Source: Apteryx mantelli (Eukaryota > Chordata > Aves > Apterygiformes > Apterygidae). From it: 64,000 nucleotides of DNA. The DNA lies in the NCBI RefSeq assembly GCF_036417845.1, contig NC_089985.1, positions 33,004,583 to 33,068,582 of the forward strand, in the 5' to 3' direction. Shown piece by piece: positions 14,933 to 26,652 of this stretch (positions within the stretch are counted from its first letter, which is position 1; each line of letters begins with the position of its first letter). Under the pieces are notes generated by a model, which worked only from the letters and a program-made list of their open reading frames with translations, was not told where the DNA came from and did no database searches. The position numbers and the translations under genes were made by a program.

Positions 14933-16740
14933 CGCTGGGAGAAATTTTCCCCACTCAGCAGTTCTGGACTGGTTGTGCGCCTGGCATTATGGAAATGAAC
15001 GCCAGTGGCTGTTTGACACAATGCTAAACTTCCTTGAGTTGAGGGTGCTCAGGGACCAGCTCAGAGACATGTTGCTAGGAAGTCTGGAAGAAGAAAACAC
15101 TCACCATTCTCAAAAATAAGTGCTATCAGTCTTATCCTCCTCTTTTGTCTGAAATGAGAACAAATGTAGTGTTCTCGGAGCATGGTATTTTCTCAAGATG
15201 CAAATACTGTTTAAGACATTTCTGCTCTCCTTTACCCCGGATGAGCCCATTTCCACCCCTCCCATGTCATGGCTTGCTGAGCCTGCAGTTCTGCCCCCTC
15301 TGTGAGTTTGTGTGATAAAGTATGTTACTGAGACAATCTGGTTTAAAACAAAGCAAAACAAAAATCACTCCCAAATGGCAGTGGCAACAACAAAATCAAT
15401 TCACAAAAAGCACCCCAAGCGTGAGCAAGGGTTCTTCTCAAACTCTCTTCTGCATAGACTGAGAACTGACAGCTCAGTACAGGAGTGAAAGGCAAAAAGC
15501 AGGCCTTGTGTCAGAGAAAGGTGCTGCTGCGCATGAAGAGATTTCAATTACTGAGAGATTAGGGTTATTTATGTTCCTGCTGGATTTGGTGATGAAACCC
15601 AGAGGCAGGAAGGTGGGCAAGGGGTTTCACAGCTGAAGTCGCCAGACAGGCAAAGGTGGGAGCTCCACCTGCACGGGGGGATGTGGGGCCTGGGGAGGGC
15701 TGGTCCTGGGACAGGCTTGCTTTAGGGGTACAGGCACCCGCTGCCAGGCCCTCCATCGCTGCGGCCACGCAGCAGGGAAAGGCTTGAGGGTAAGGCGCAC
15801 CAAAAGTCTCCCAGAGATCAATTGAAAACAGATCACTAGGTGGCAGTGAGAGATTCAGAAAAACTCAGACCTCTTCAAGCCTCTCTGAGATGTGTTCAGG
15901 GAAGCCCTTTATCGCTATTGCTACACCAAGGGAAGAAAGAAACCAAACCGCCAGGGCTAGAAACACGGTAGGACACTGCTCCAGCAAAGGTGAGCTTGAT
16001 TTTATAAAGGAAAAAGAGGAAATTCTTGTAAATAGCAAATTATATGTTTTCTGGTCATCTGTGAGCTCCAGTCAGGACCCAGCACTCCTCAGTGACAGGC
16101 ATCTTTCAACACAAGCTTGCATCTCTGTCAATGATCAATGCTCTCTCTGCGCCTGGTGGCCCGGGCTGGCCAGAGGGTACCATGCCACAGAAGGGTTTGT
16201 ACCCTCCTGGACCGCCTTTTATGCACTGCGGAGACTCCAGCTGTGCCTGGGCTGGGGGCGCTGGGGCTGTTCTGACACCCTGGGTCCGAGCACACGTCCT
16301 GCTCCCATCCCAGTTCAGTTGGAGAGCACATTTGCTCTCCCCATGCCTCATTTCCACCTACTCGTGTGCTGTAGCATCCCTTGGCAGAGGAGCGGGGCAG
16401 TTATGAGCTGTGTCCCAGTGGGGCTGCCAGGGGCCTCCTAGCCCATCTCCATCCTCAGCTGTGTGGGGAAGCAGAGCAGACTCAGCTGCTATCATAGTCC
16501 CCAACATTATGGTGTCCACCACCCATTGCAAAGGCTGAAGCACCAGTCTTCAGGGAGCACTTGCCACTGCAGGTACCAGGGTATTCAGCAGACATCTGGG
16601 GAAATCGAGGCACTGAGGTCTGCACACATACCTATAATGCCACAGTGGGAGAATAAGGACAGAAGGAGGCTATTTGCCGAGCCCTCACCTCTGGCAATAA
16701 CTTCACCCAGCATTACTAGAGAGACTGACACAGGCAAATC

Positions 16741-16880
16741 CCTTCCAGGCACTGCCTTGTCTTCATTAACTTCAGTAGGAAGGTTGTTGTATCTTCACAG
16801 TGAGAAGGAGAAACTGAGGCACAGAGAGGAGACACAGCTTGCTCAAAGCCACCTTGCACAAGCATGGCTAATTCTCACTT
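16741..16880 (-). repeat. MIR-like SINE remnant
   Basis: The stretch contains GAAACTGAGGCACAGAGAGG preceded by CCAGGCACTG and followed by CTTGCTCAAAGCCAC. These occur in the order and spacing of the MIR consensus in its reverse orientation. MIR/CORE-SINEs predate the bird-mammal split, so an old degraded copy is plausible. Boundaries are approximate. Confidence 0.6.
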
Positions 16881-19080
16881 GACATTTGAATGCCTGATGT
16901 TGAATATGACCAAGCAGAAGGTCCTGACTGCAGACCATGTCTGTCTCTCTCAGAGGAGGCTGGGCAGCTCCTCTCTGCTTGTGGCCAGACCAGGACAGCC
17001 AAGTCTGAGTGGCACCACGTCTGATTAGACCTTGCCAGCCCCAGGGGTCTGCCCCTTCTCCTTGCCCACCCCACCTGTTGCATCCTCAGTTTGAGAAACA
17101 GAACTGCCTCGAGGGCCCTGTCTGGACCTGTGGTTGGCCACTCTTGGTTCAGATTATCTCAGTATCTAAAGGGATAGGGATGTTGTAAATAAACACATAA
17201 GGTTTGGGTTGCATCAATTTTGCAAGGCAGTTGGAGACAGAATTCCTCATCTCCTCCCAAATTCCTCCCTTTTTCACCCCCGGAAAGAAACTGGACGCAG
17301 GCTGCGTAGATGCCAATGCAGCGTTCCTTCCACCATCCATGAGCTCAAACTGGTGTCAGACTGTCTCTTCCCCTCCCCAGCTCCAGCACAGCAAGGCCTT
17401 GGAAGGCAGCATTTTTATGCAGCTTTTCATTACTGGCTCCATTTCATTCAAGACACAGCTGTCAACATGACTGGAGAGGAAGGTGCCGTGCGAGTCAGCT
17501 GTGCTGAGCGTGGTCATACCTATCCCACTGAACACAAGGTAGTAGAAAGCTCAGCTTGCACTGCCAGGGCACGGATTGACTGGAAAAGGGAGGTTTTCAA
17601 AGGGTTAAATCATCCCAAGCAATTAAGGGAGGCCTTATAAGATGTATTACCAAGTAGTTGCTTTGAAGGGAGAAATTCACCACCCTTGCGGTCTGATCGT
17701 TGGAGCTGGCGTGTTATTTACAGGGCACGTGTTCTTTGCATGGGAATGATGAGATTTATTTCTGCTCTGCAGTCTTTGCCACCTATCAGATGTTTCAGTC
17801 ACCAGTCAAGGAACAAGAAAGATACTTTGCAACTCTAATGACCCACCATCCAGCGTGTAGTCCAGGCAGTGAGCCTGGGGAACATTTGGCTGGAAAGACC
17901 TCGCCCAGCCCAACTTGCAAACCCAGGCAGTGCCTACACTGGGGGCTCGTGCCACCCTCTGCCCGGCTGCTAGCAGCCGACCCAAGCAGGCTCTCAGCAG
18001 GGACCAGGGGAAACCTGGTCGAGAGAGGGCTGAGAACACAGAGGAGAGAGAAATGCGGCTAAAAACTGATCACCCCAGATCTTTGAGCCCAGGCACAGGA
18101 AAGAAGGAAGCGGTCAAAGCAGAAGGGCTCTGCTGCCCAGCACAGGGGGCACGGGGAGACAGGATCTCTGATCGCTACCTCTCGCCTCGGGGTAACCTTG
18201 TGCCCTGCTCTCCCTCCCAGTCCAGCCTCGCAAAGTGCTTCGAGATCTTCAGCAGCAAGGAGCTGCTTATTAGGATCGCCCCATTAATTACTGTGAACAA
18301 GGCTGCTTGTTCGGTTTTCAGCAGTCTTTCTGATTTTTATGAGTGGCCAAACCCCACTGATTTTGACCTGAAGCCTTTCCTGGAGAAATCGCTGTGGGAA
18401 ATCTTCTCAGGAAATACAGGTAAACCTAGTTTCATTTTTGATCAAAAAATGGATCATATTTCCAGGCAGTTCTGACAATAATTGAAGTAACTTGAATCAA
18501 ACACTTTTTAAAAGTCCCTTCCCATCTGGACAGAATTACCCGTAACCCAGGTTTGAAATCTCTTTGCACAAGATACAAGGATTTTGGTGGAAGATCTACC
18601 ACTGCCGACGTATCCCTCAGGCTCAAAAGTGGGCCCAGCACAGCAGCAACCAGGAGAAAATTCTCCCACATTTCGGCTTATCCAGGCAAAACCGGGCAAC
18701 CTAAACATCCCTCCTGTCTTTAAACACTGGGAGTTTCTGGATGGCAGCATGTTAAAGCGACATGAGATAACCCTCCTCTGTGAAGCCAACATTAAACGGC
18801 TTCAAGAGAAGCAAAAGCAGCGCGAGCTGCTGGGCAGGGCATGGTGACAGAGATCTAATCGCCCAAACATTTGCCCCAAATGTCCCCCTGCCACGCAATG
18901 ACATTTCGGCACCTTCTCAGCTCTCTCCCTTCATCACCATGGTTACAGCAGCTGCCAATCAATGGGCAATTTCTTACAGGGTACCACCAAACCACCTCGG
19001 AGATGCCACGAGAGCCAGCCCCTTTGGCAGGGAGACGCTTCAGGGACACCAGGCTGGGCTTGTAGCACCAAAAATTCCCC

Positions 19081-19131
19081 TTTCTTTCTTTTTCTTTCTT
19101 TCTTTCTTTCTTTCTTTCCCTTCTCCTCCTT

Positions 19132-19162
<31 letters not shown>

Positions 19163-19163
19163 T
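19081..19163. repeat. (TTTC)n / poly-pyrimidine tract
   Basis: Pure pyrimidine stretch made of TTTC repeats that grade into TTTTTC and poly-T. It is simple-sequence DNA bordering the GATA-motif segment. Confidence 0.9.
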
Positions 19164-19194
19164 GAAGCACAAACAATGAAGCTAAAAGGTTAGG

Positions 19195-19506
19195 TATCAG
19201 CCTGATAATCATGAATGACGTGCCGTTATTACACGCCACACATTCATTATCTCCCACTCCAGCCATGTCACAGGCGGCTGGAGGAGGGCAGATAACGGGG
19301 TGCCTTCATGCAGATGGCATATTATCAGGATGTTCCAGGAGGGGCTTTAAGACAGTTAGTGATGCTGTTTGCCAGTTAAAGATTAGAGACCCCAGAGAAT
19401 AATTAACAATCCCCAAACCCAGTTTTTCTGCTGGATTCTTCTGCTTTCTCCCCCCTCCCCCGTCCTCTTTAATCTATTCATTCTAGCAGGTGTAATAAAG
19501 TGATAA
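19195..19506. promoter_or_regulatory. GATA-motif cluster with CAGGTG-N9-GATA (candidate erythroid enhancer)
   Basis: GATA cores (either strand) lie at 19195, 19204, 19248, 19291, 19323 and 19502, mostly in full WGATAR form (TGATAA, TTATCT, AGATAA, TTATCA, TGATAAG). E-boxes are CAGATG at 19311 and CAGGTG at 19487. CAGGTG is followed after exactly nine bases by GATAAG, the composite site known for the TAL1-E2A-LMO2-LDB1-GATA1 complex. The segment lies beyond the 3' end of PDZK1IP1, the same relative position as the mouse Tal1 +40 erythroid enhancer. The motifs are seen; the function is inferred. Confidence 0.5.
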
Positions 19507-21518
19507 GGACAGGCTCCAGGGATGTTTGTTTGGCTACTACGGGTGTATAAACCAACAATGGATGGTATTTTACTCCTGGCTTTCAGTGGCTTGAATCAAG
19601 ACCAAAAACTTCCCAGCCACCTTGACCGCACGCACCTACCCACACGCGCTCCCACCTGGGCTGGCTGCTCTGCTGAGGACGGGCTCCTTCCCCCTTCCCG
19701 GAGGAGCACCGCCGGTCCCTCCAGGCACTCGTAGCCTGCCACCAGCATCACCCCTGCCGTGGGCTTTGACCCTGCGCTGCCCTCACCTCCTGTCTGCTCT
19801 TTCCCCTCTGCAATTCCCTACCCGCCCGTGGGGAAGCGGAGAGGAGCCCTGGCCCCAGTGCGCTATGCCTGGCTCCCCTCTCGCTTCTTAGGGTCCACGT
19901 GCCGTCCCTGCAGGGGCTCCCCACGGCCCACCGCAAAGACACAAACCCCAAGCTTTGGCTGCTCTGAGGCCAGAGCAGTCATTTACAGCAAGTCTTTAAT
20001 TAAACCACTCTGTAATAATTCACATATCCTCAGGGCTAGGCAGTGCTAACCCACCTTTGCTGGTGCTTTAACGCAGCTATCCGCATTGGAGTGTGCCTGG
20101 GCATCCAAGGAAAGGGGTAGGCTTTGCTCAAGTGCTCCAGGGTTGTGGCCACAGCTGGAGCGGAAACATCTTAAGCCTCTGCAGCTGAAGAGCCTTGCTA
20201 ACCTCTTCCCTGCTTGCTCCACCTCAGATCTTCCCTCTGCAAGTGTTCATGTGGGTCATGTCTGGGTGCAACATCACAACGGATGGCCTCTGAATGGGAC
20301 TGAAGGAGGAGATGATCTCCACTGGCAGGGTGGGGGGATGTGATGGTCACACAGAGGTGCATGGTCTCCAGCACACAGCGTGCATGAAGGCACACAATGA
20401 AGGCACAACAGAGGAAAGAGTCCTTAACTGACTCCTCTATGCCTTTCGCCAGTCCCTTGGAAACGATCACATGCTAACCTAAAACCACTGCTTGGGAACC
20501 CTTTCTGAACACCCCCCTTCTCCCCACACAGAAGCTGTGACTGGATGCTAGACTGAGGTGTACCTGATCCCAAGGGGCTCTAATACCTCATTATGTGTGC
20601 GATCTGGCACTGAGAAATCAGGACATCAGAGAAGTGTCAAGACGACGGTGTCTTTCAACAAGGTGCCCTGCTGTCCAGGGGCCTAAGGGCCAAGTTGTAT
20701 CCTCCTGCAACACAACAGAAAGATGTTGTCCCTGTAAGGAATGACCCAAACAGATAAAAGCTAACGGCACTGAGGCATCAGGCACCTTGTAATACAGCGT
20801 TGTGGTAACACAGAAAGAGCGTTTGCCCTGAATACCTTCTGCTCAAAAAGGAGAGTATCCAGTCCATAGGTCCCAGCTCTGAATGTCTTCCTGAAACCCA
20901 AGCAGGGAGCAGAGGCCAACATCATGGAGCATGGTGTTAGGACAGGGGTACCCAAGGATGGTTTTCCTCATTAAAATTGTGTGGGATGCCATTTGGAGGA
21001 CATGCACTCCTCACCCTGGGAAGGATTCAGCCCTTGGGAAGCAGAAGTGGGCTCTTGGCTCCATGGCACTTTATAGTTGTCTCTTGGCTGGGGGCAGGAG
21101 AGAGGGTCAGTGCATGCAGCCAACACACACTCATGTGCCTGCCCTGGGAAAGCAGAGCAGGAGCAGCCCTGGCAGTTCAGCACAATATTCACTGCCCAAA
21201 CCGGACCACTCCTTAGAGAGGAAGGCGAGGGGAAAAAAGATCTGCTTGCTGAAACCCTTGAGTCATGCTTTATGGGACAGAACAGTTCCTTCAAGAGCAT
21301 CTCAAGGTCATTGGTCTGGCTGAGTCTGCAGACAGTTCCTCTTGGTGTGGCTGCTCAGCGTTAGTCTTTCCAAAATGGCCAGCTTTGCCCTACGATGTCC
21401 AAAGAAATACCCCTGACCCTGTGCTTAGACCACTAACTGCCATTTAATTACCTTGTAATGGATGGGGGCCCATCAGAGAGGTCACTCAGACTGTCAGAGA
21501 TGTCCATCACCTGGATGT

Positions 21519-21563
21519 TATCAGGTACCAGAGCAGGTATCAGGTATCAGGTTATCAGGTATC
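21519..21563. repeat. Short TATCAGG heptad array (five GATA cores)
   Basis: Five TATC cores at 21519, 21538, 21545, 21553 and 21560, most as GGTATCAGG or GTTATCAGG at 7-8 base spacing. On the minus strand this reads as repeated CCTGATA. A CACCTG E-box sits just upstream at about 21508. It may be a drifting microsatellite or a homotypic GATA site cluster. Confidence 0.55.
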
Positions 21564-22911
21564 AGAGCTAGCATCTCTCAAAGGTGCCCCCAGCTCACAA
21601 GGTCAACGCGGCTGGCACGAGTGCTGGGACACCAGGAGAAGTTGTCTTCCCAATCACGCTCTTCTTGTCAGGGAGGGATGAAACAGCATTGTGCTTTAAA
21701 CAGCATCCCCGACCCTATCAGCGAGAGATGAGATATCCTAATTATGGCAACACAGGCGAGAATCCAGGCCGTATCAGCCAGCACAGAAAGGTAAACAAGA
21801 AATATAACAATGGACCCTTAACACTCATTAGCTGTGTCAGATAATACTTCGCTTTTCTCCCTCTGGGGCTTAAAATCTAATTAAGATTTTCCAACAATAA
21901 ATTTCATTTATACTTGCTCTCTTTTGTTCTTTTTAGGATCACACCAAGAAACATCCGTGCGCCAGCTGCTCAGCTATTCGTGTGCTTCCCTGCATTCCTG
22001 GGCTGAGATCGCGGCCCACGCGGGCTGTGCGGCTCACAGCAGGAGTGCAAGCAGCCTGCTTCTGTGCAGAAAGCCTCCTGCTCCCGCTCCACAGGCAGGG
22101 GAAACTGAGGCAGGAGGGAGTAATGGACAGTGTGGAGGAGAGACTGCAGCCACCGTGCTGGGAAATAGTACAAACCACATGAAATGGCTCTTGCAAAAGA
22201 TGTTTTCCTGGGAAAGCGAACTCTAAAGAGACTCAAGCAGTGGCTGGACTCTGACCAAGACCAAGCACCAATGTTCCTGGGATTATTCCAAAACACGCAG
22301 CGAGCAAGTCCCTTCCCTCTGCCTCCTTGGACCCACAGCTACAGGAGGGCTCGTGCCAGCCCGATTTCCCCAGCGCAGTGGGGCCCCTTCATTCCCCTCC
22401 TTCTGCCAGGGAAAGGGACCCTTCGCACTTCAGATTTGCTCCCAGCTGAACAGCTATGAAATCAGCTTAACACCCAGGCGTGCCACCTGTTTCAGCCCCC
22501 GTGCCCAAACACCTCCAGAGCAGCAGCTCGGCTCCTTCCCTGCTCCCACAAAAAAGCTGCACGTTTGTCTCATGTTCAGGCTGTGCACATGACAGGGAAT
22601 AAACTGGCACTGTTACTCATTATAAGGGTGTTGTTTATAACTTATTTTGCAACCAAGAGGTAAAAATTAATAGGTTCCCATCCTCTCACCACACCCCCCA
22701 GCCAGGAGCTGGAGTGCTGACACAGTGGGAATGCTAAATGGCTAATCCTCGTTAAATTCTGCTGAGCAAATCATTACCAATGAACTCCGGGGATCTTGTT
22801 TTCCAAATTCACATGCTGTTTGGCACCCAAAAGAGAAAATGGGGGGAGAGGCATTCATTAGGGAGGATCAGTGGGAAGATCTCTCTTCCCACCTCTGCCC
22901 CAGACTTGTTT

Positions 22912-22965
22912 CTGTACCCTCAGGCAAGTCACCTGATCTCCGGGTAGTGACCAATTTGTCTGTAG
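22912..22965 (+). repeat. Possible MIR-like fragment
   Basis: CAGGCAAGTCACCTGATCTC resembles the MIR core segment in which GGCAAGTCACTTAACCTC is typical. The match is short and may be chance. Confidence 0.3.
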
Positions 22966-24884
22966 GAGAAAGGCAACACTCATTTGGCTCACAGCGATGC
23001 CAAGAGCCTTCCCTAGCACTGGAGAAATGAAAGCAGAGAATCTGACAGACCCCAAAAGCCCAGGATATCGTCTCAGGCTGGATCAGCCCCTAGACGCCAA
23101 AGGAATAATGGTAAAAGAAAACAGCTCCGCCGCAGAGCGATGCTGAGGATATGTTCCCTCCTGACCCCCAACAACCAGCTGCTGGCTCACGTCTCCACGC
23201 AGGAGGGTTTGACCCCTCCAAACCTCTTGGCCATTTCCCCCGGGGGATTTCTCAGCTGGAATTGCGATTTCTCAATGTTGAGGCTCAAGGGCATTTTTTA
23301 AACATTTGCCTACGTGACGCTCTTCAGAGAAGTAACTTTCAGGGCGGGCCTATTACCAAAATACTTACGTCCTGCATACCTGAATTTTCTCTTTGCCACC
23401 CACTAGCCATAGGGCTATCAAGGGCAAGGAGACAGCAGCTCGCAGCCTTTCGGGTCCCCTGGGTCCAGCCCACAGACACCATTCCCAGCTCACACAGCAC
23501 CCTTCAGCCAGCTCCTGCTCCCCTCTTCCACTCTGCTGCCAGAGGGCTCTCAGCAGCGGAGAGTGGCCGTTTTTGGCTGGGCTCCCCATCAGGACTGTCA
23601 CAGCTTAGCTGGAGCCTTTGGGGAATCCCCAGCAGGTTTCAGTATCAGAAGACTCCAGGGTGTTTTGCAAGCGTTCATCTGGGAGGAGGCCTGCAGCATC
23701 TGCCTGTGCTGGGGAAACACCTCCTCTAGGAGAGGGTCAGGGCTTTTAAGGTTACCAGCAAATGTAGGGGGAAAGCCCTAGCAGCAGAAAAGCCCATTCA
23801 GAGTTGAAATGTGCAGAGCAGAGATGTCTCAGAGCAGGAGCTGTGCTAGTGAGAAGCAAAGCAATATCTCCAATATCCCTCTCTGTTCCCCCAGCACCTC
23901 AGCTGCCTGTTTCTGGTGTATGTGTCTACAAAACTGGCCTCCAAAGCACCTTCTGAAGCAAAGACAGGGCTCCCCACACCTTCAGACCCTGCAGATCCTA
24001 GCCCACCCAACCTGGCATTTCACAGCAGGTGAAACACCTCCCCTTGCCTTCAAGGTGATGCTCAGCAATGCACAGGGAAGACAGAAAGAGAGATGCCACA
24101 GGGACTCAGCATCCTCCCTGCCACCTCCCTCTGGGTCCTGCCTGCATCTTGCATTTGCCCAGCAGAGCCCTGGGTGGGAGCCAGCACCCCAAGTCCACTC
24201 CACTCCTCCCAAAGCCAGGGGTTGTCAGAAATGCCCCTCTTATAGACCACCTCATCTCACTCCTCCCAGCTCAGCTCCAGCTGCTTCCCCCCTCAGGCCT
24301 CGATGCCAGCTTGAGAGTGCAAAGCCAGCTAACCCTTTCCCCACTGAGCCATGCGAGGACCCAATTATGTTGCTTGAGCAACTCGTTTCCAAGGGATTGG
24401 GGTCCCGCAGTGTGTGGGAAGAGCTGGGCTGGCTTCACGAAGGGCCAGGTTTTTACAGGTCTGTAGTTTCAGTCTCTAAATACCACGGCTTGGAAGGACT
24501 CATTGCTCTCAGGGAAGGTGTCCTGGGGGCACAGACAGGTGCGACAGGCAGCATGAGCTCCTGCAACACCGTGCCACCACCGCAGCCGCTGCAAAGTGCC
24601 CTGATCCATTCCCGAACGTGATCCCTGCTTCAGCGAAACAAGACCCTTCTGCAGGAGGGCGGCTGGTTAAAAAACAGCCCAGCAGGAACAGCTTATGCTT
24701 GCAGCTGACCGCCTGGAAGCCGGTGGCACTGCCTGGAGCAGAGCCAGTGCCACTTCCCAGCAACATCAGGGAAGCAGTTGCCTTTTATGTGGCCTCCAGC
24801 CCTGGAAATGGTGTCCAGTTTGCTCCGGACCTGTGCTCGGTAGCACACATGATTCAGGGACCACTGCTAGCAGAGCAGCCTTAG

Positions 24885-24930
24885 GGTTAGTGCTGTGCCT
24901 CAGTTTCCCCATCTGGCAAATGAGGAGGGC
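24885..24930 (+). repeat. MIR-like SINE fragment
   Basis: Contains GTGCCTCAGTTTCCCCATCT and then CAAATGAGGA, the most conserved part of the MIR consensus in forward orientation. The flanks are too diverged to extend the match. Confidence 0.55.
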
Positions 24931-25693
24931 TGAGGTTCACCTCCACCCGAAGGCCCATCCAGGCTATGAGCAAAGCTGGGGTAGGCTGCTAGCGGGATCA
25001 GGCACTGCCCGTTCCTCCCGCCTCCAGCTTCCCCCACGCCACCCAGCCCAGCCGAACTGCTGGTCCCAGCAACCAGGCGTGACATGCAGTGAGCTTTGCC
25101 TTCTCAGTCAGGACCAGAGCCTGCGGTCTGGGAGGCAGCCCGGGGTGCTGCCCCTCGGAGCGCTTCCTGGTTGTCTCCCTTGCAGGTGACCAATGGGACA
25201 TTGCACAGTCCCTATTTTCTCCTTCTCCTGTGGGTTGAAACCATGGAAAATGGGCTGGAGGAGGCATTTTGTCTCTCCATCTGCCCCCAGGAAAGGAGGA
25301 GCTGGCCTTTTACCTTCACAAAGCAACAAGGTCCAGAGCGAAAAAAAATCTTTCTCCTCTTCCTCTCCCCTGCCAGCACACAGACACACATGCATGAAAG
25401 CACTCTGGGCTGCAGTCTGGGCTAGGAAATAAAAGATGGATCTCACCAAGCGGGGACCATGGGGACAGGAGAAGAGGGGTGCTTGGACCCGTGGACCACA
25501 GGGCTAGGCCGCTCCTGGTCTCTGAGCACCCTTCCCATCTCAGTGCCGCCCTCCTCCAGGCATGGCCCCACCAGCCCACCCTGCCCAGAGATGCCTGCTG
25601 GCCAGGAGCACTGCTGAATGCCACAAAGTCTTTCGGGTGATTAGTAAAATGATCCTCTTCGTGGTCACACTGTTGTACTGAAGGACAATTCTC

Positions 25694-25699
25694 TTTATT
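25694..25699 (-). terminator. PDZK1IP1: PDZK1IP1 poly(A) signal (AATAAA)
   Basis: AATAAA on the minus strand, 881 bases after the stop codon, with a GT-containing stretch within the next 40 bases. It is the first canonical signal I find downstream, so the 3' UTR would be about 0.9 kb. Confidence 0.65.
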
Positions 25700-26579
25700 G
25701 CTCACAGGGACGATATATACAGAGGAATAGATTTGTTCCGAAATTAAAATGCTTGGTTCAGGGCCTTTGGCTGTCCAAAGGAGGGTGAAACATGGAGAAG
25801 AGAGCAGGTTTCAATCGGCAGCTCCCGGGAGGGTGGCTGGGGGCAGACGGGGGCGGAGGGAGCCCCCTGCCCCGTTTGGTCCCTTACACAGAGCAGCCGG
25901 GTCCCCGGAAGAGTTAGTAATGAGAGGTGACAGTGGCAGTGTGTCAGTGAAGGGACAACCAGCCCTGGGGCTGCTGGGGATGCAGTCGGGTAGGGACGGC
26001 CATGACTCAGGACCAGGCTCTCCTGTGCCTGGAGCGGTGGAGGAGGATGGGTTTCTCCTGCCCTCTCTCTGCATTGGTCCCAGGGCTTTGGCTGCTTTCT
26101 TGGATGTCTGGTCCCCTTCCCTCCCCTGGGTTAAGCAAGGATGGGAAGCCTGAAATGCCTCCAGGACTGGCACAGTCCTACACAACCAGCACAAAACTCC
26201 CATGATCGGCTCTGGGCCTGTGGCCATGTCTGGAGCAGGTCAGCAACCCCATGGCTCCCCAAGGATTGGGAAAGATCAGCCTGAGCTACAGGGTCTGGTG
26301 ATCCCATGGCAGGAGAGGTCTCACTCTCGCAGAGACAGATCCCTGCATGGATACCAGCCTCTGAGGAGCCTTGCTAAGAGGCAGAACAGTACGAGCCATC
26401 CCGCACCTGGGACATGGAAAGGGAGAAGGTCGGAAAATGATGGTGACGTGGAGAGGTTGAGGCAGCAGTCAGGTATGGGGGAAGTCAGTGCAGAGGGTCC
26501 CTGTGAAAATGCCCATCATGACAGAGGGAAGCAAAGTGAAGGCTGGAGAGGAAGAACGAGGGCTGATCGCCAGGACGTG

Positions 26580-26652
26580 CTACATCGCGGTGGTGACCAC
26601 CTTCTCCTCGGGCTCCAAGGTGTTCTCATAGGCGTGCTGGCTCTCTTTGGAC
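26580..26652 (-). CDS. PDZK1IP1: PDZK1IP1 coding exon 5 (PDZ-binding C-terminus)
   Basis: Encodes [19 protein letters not shown] then TTAM and TAG (26580-26582). HAYEN corresponds to human ENAYEN, and the terminal T-A-M replaces human T-P-M, keeping a class I PDZ ligand. Confidence 0.93.

Larger units (their letters stand above)
14933..25680. other. Intergenic region between CYP4 and PDZK1IP1
   Basis: About 10.7 kb with no recognised exon on either strand. Several long open frames occur because it is GC-rich in places, but they have no family motif. Listed separately inside it are three MIR-like remnants, a pyrimidine tract at 19081-19163, a GATA-dense segment at 19195-19506 and a heptad GATA array at 21519-21563. 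AT-richer stretches around 21.7-21.96 kb and 22.6-22.8 kb have the look of conserved non-coding DNA, but conservation cannot be judged from one sequence. Confidence 0.6.

Noticed and set aside
18855-19266. Lys/Arg/Glu-rich minus-strand open frames
   Set aside because: They are translations of the (TTTC)n pyrimidine tract and not a protein.
23809-24621. 270-codon open frame on the plus strand
   Set aside because: Low-complexity composition, no recognisable domain, and it lies in GC-rich intergenic DNA where long open frames arise by chance.
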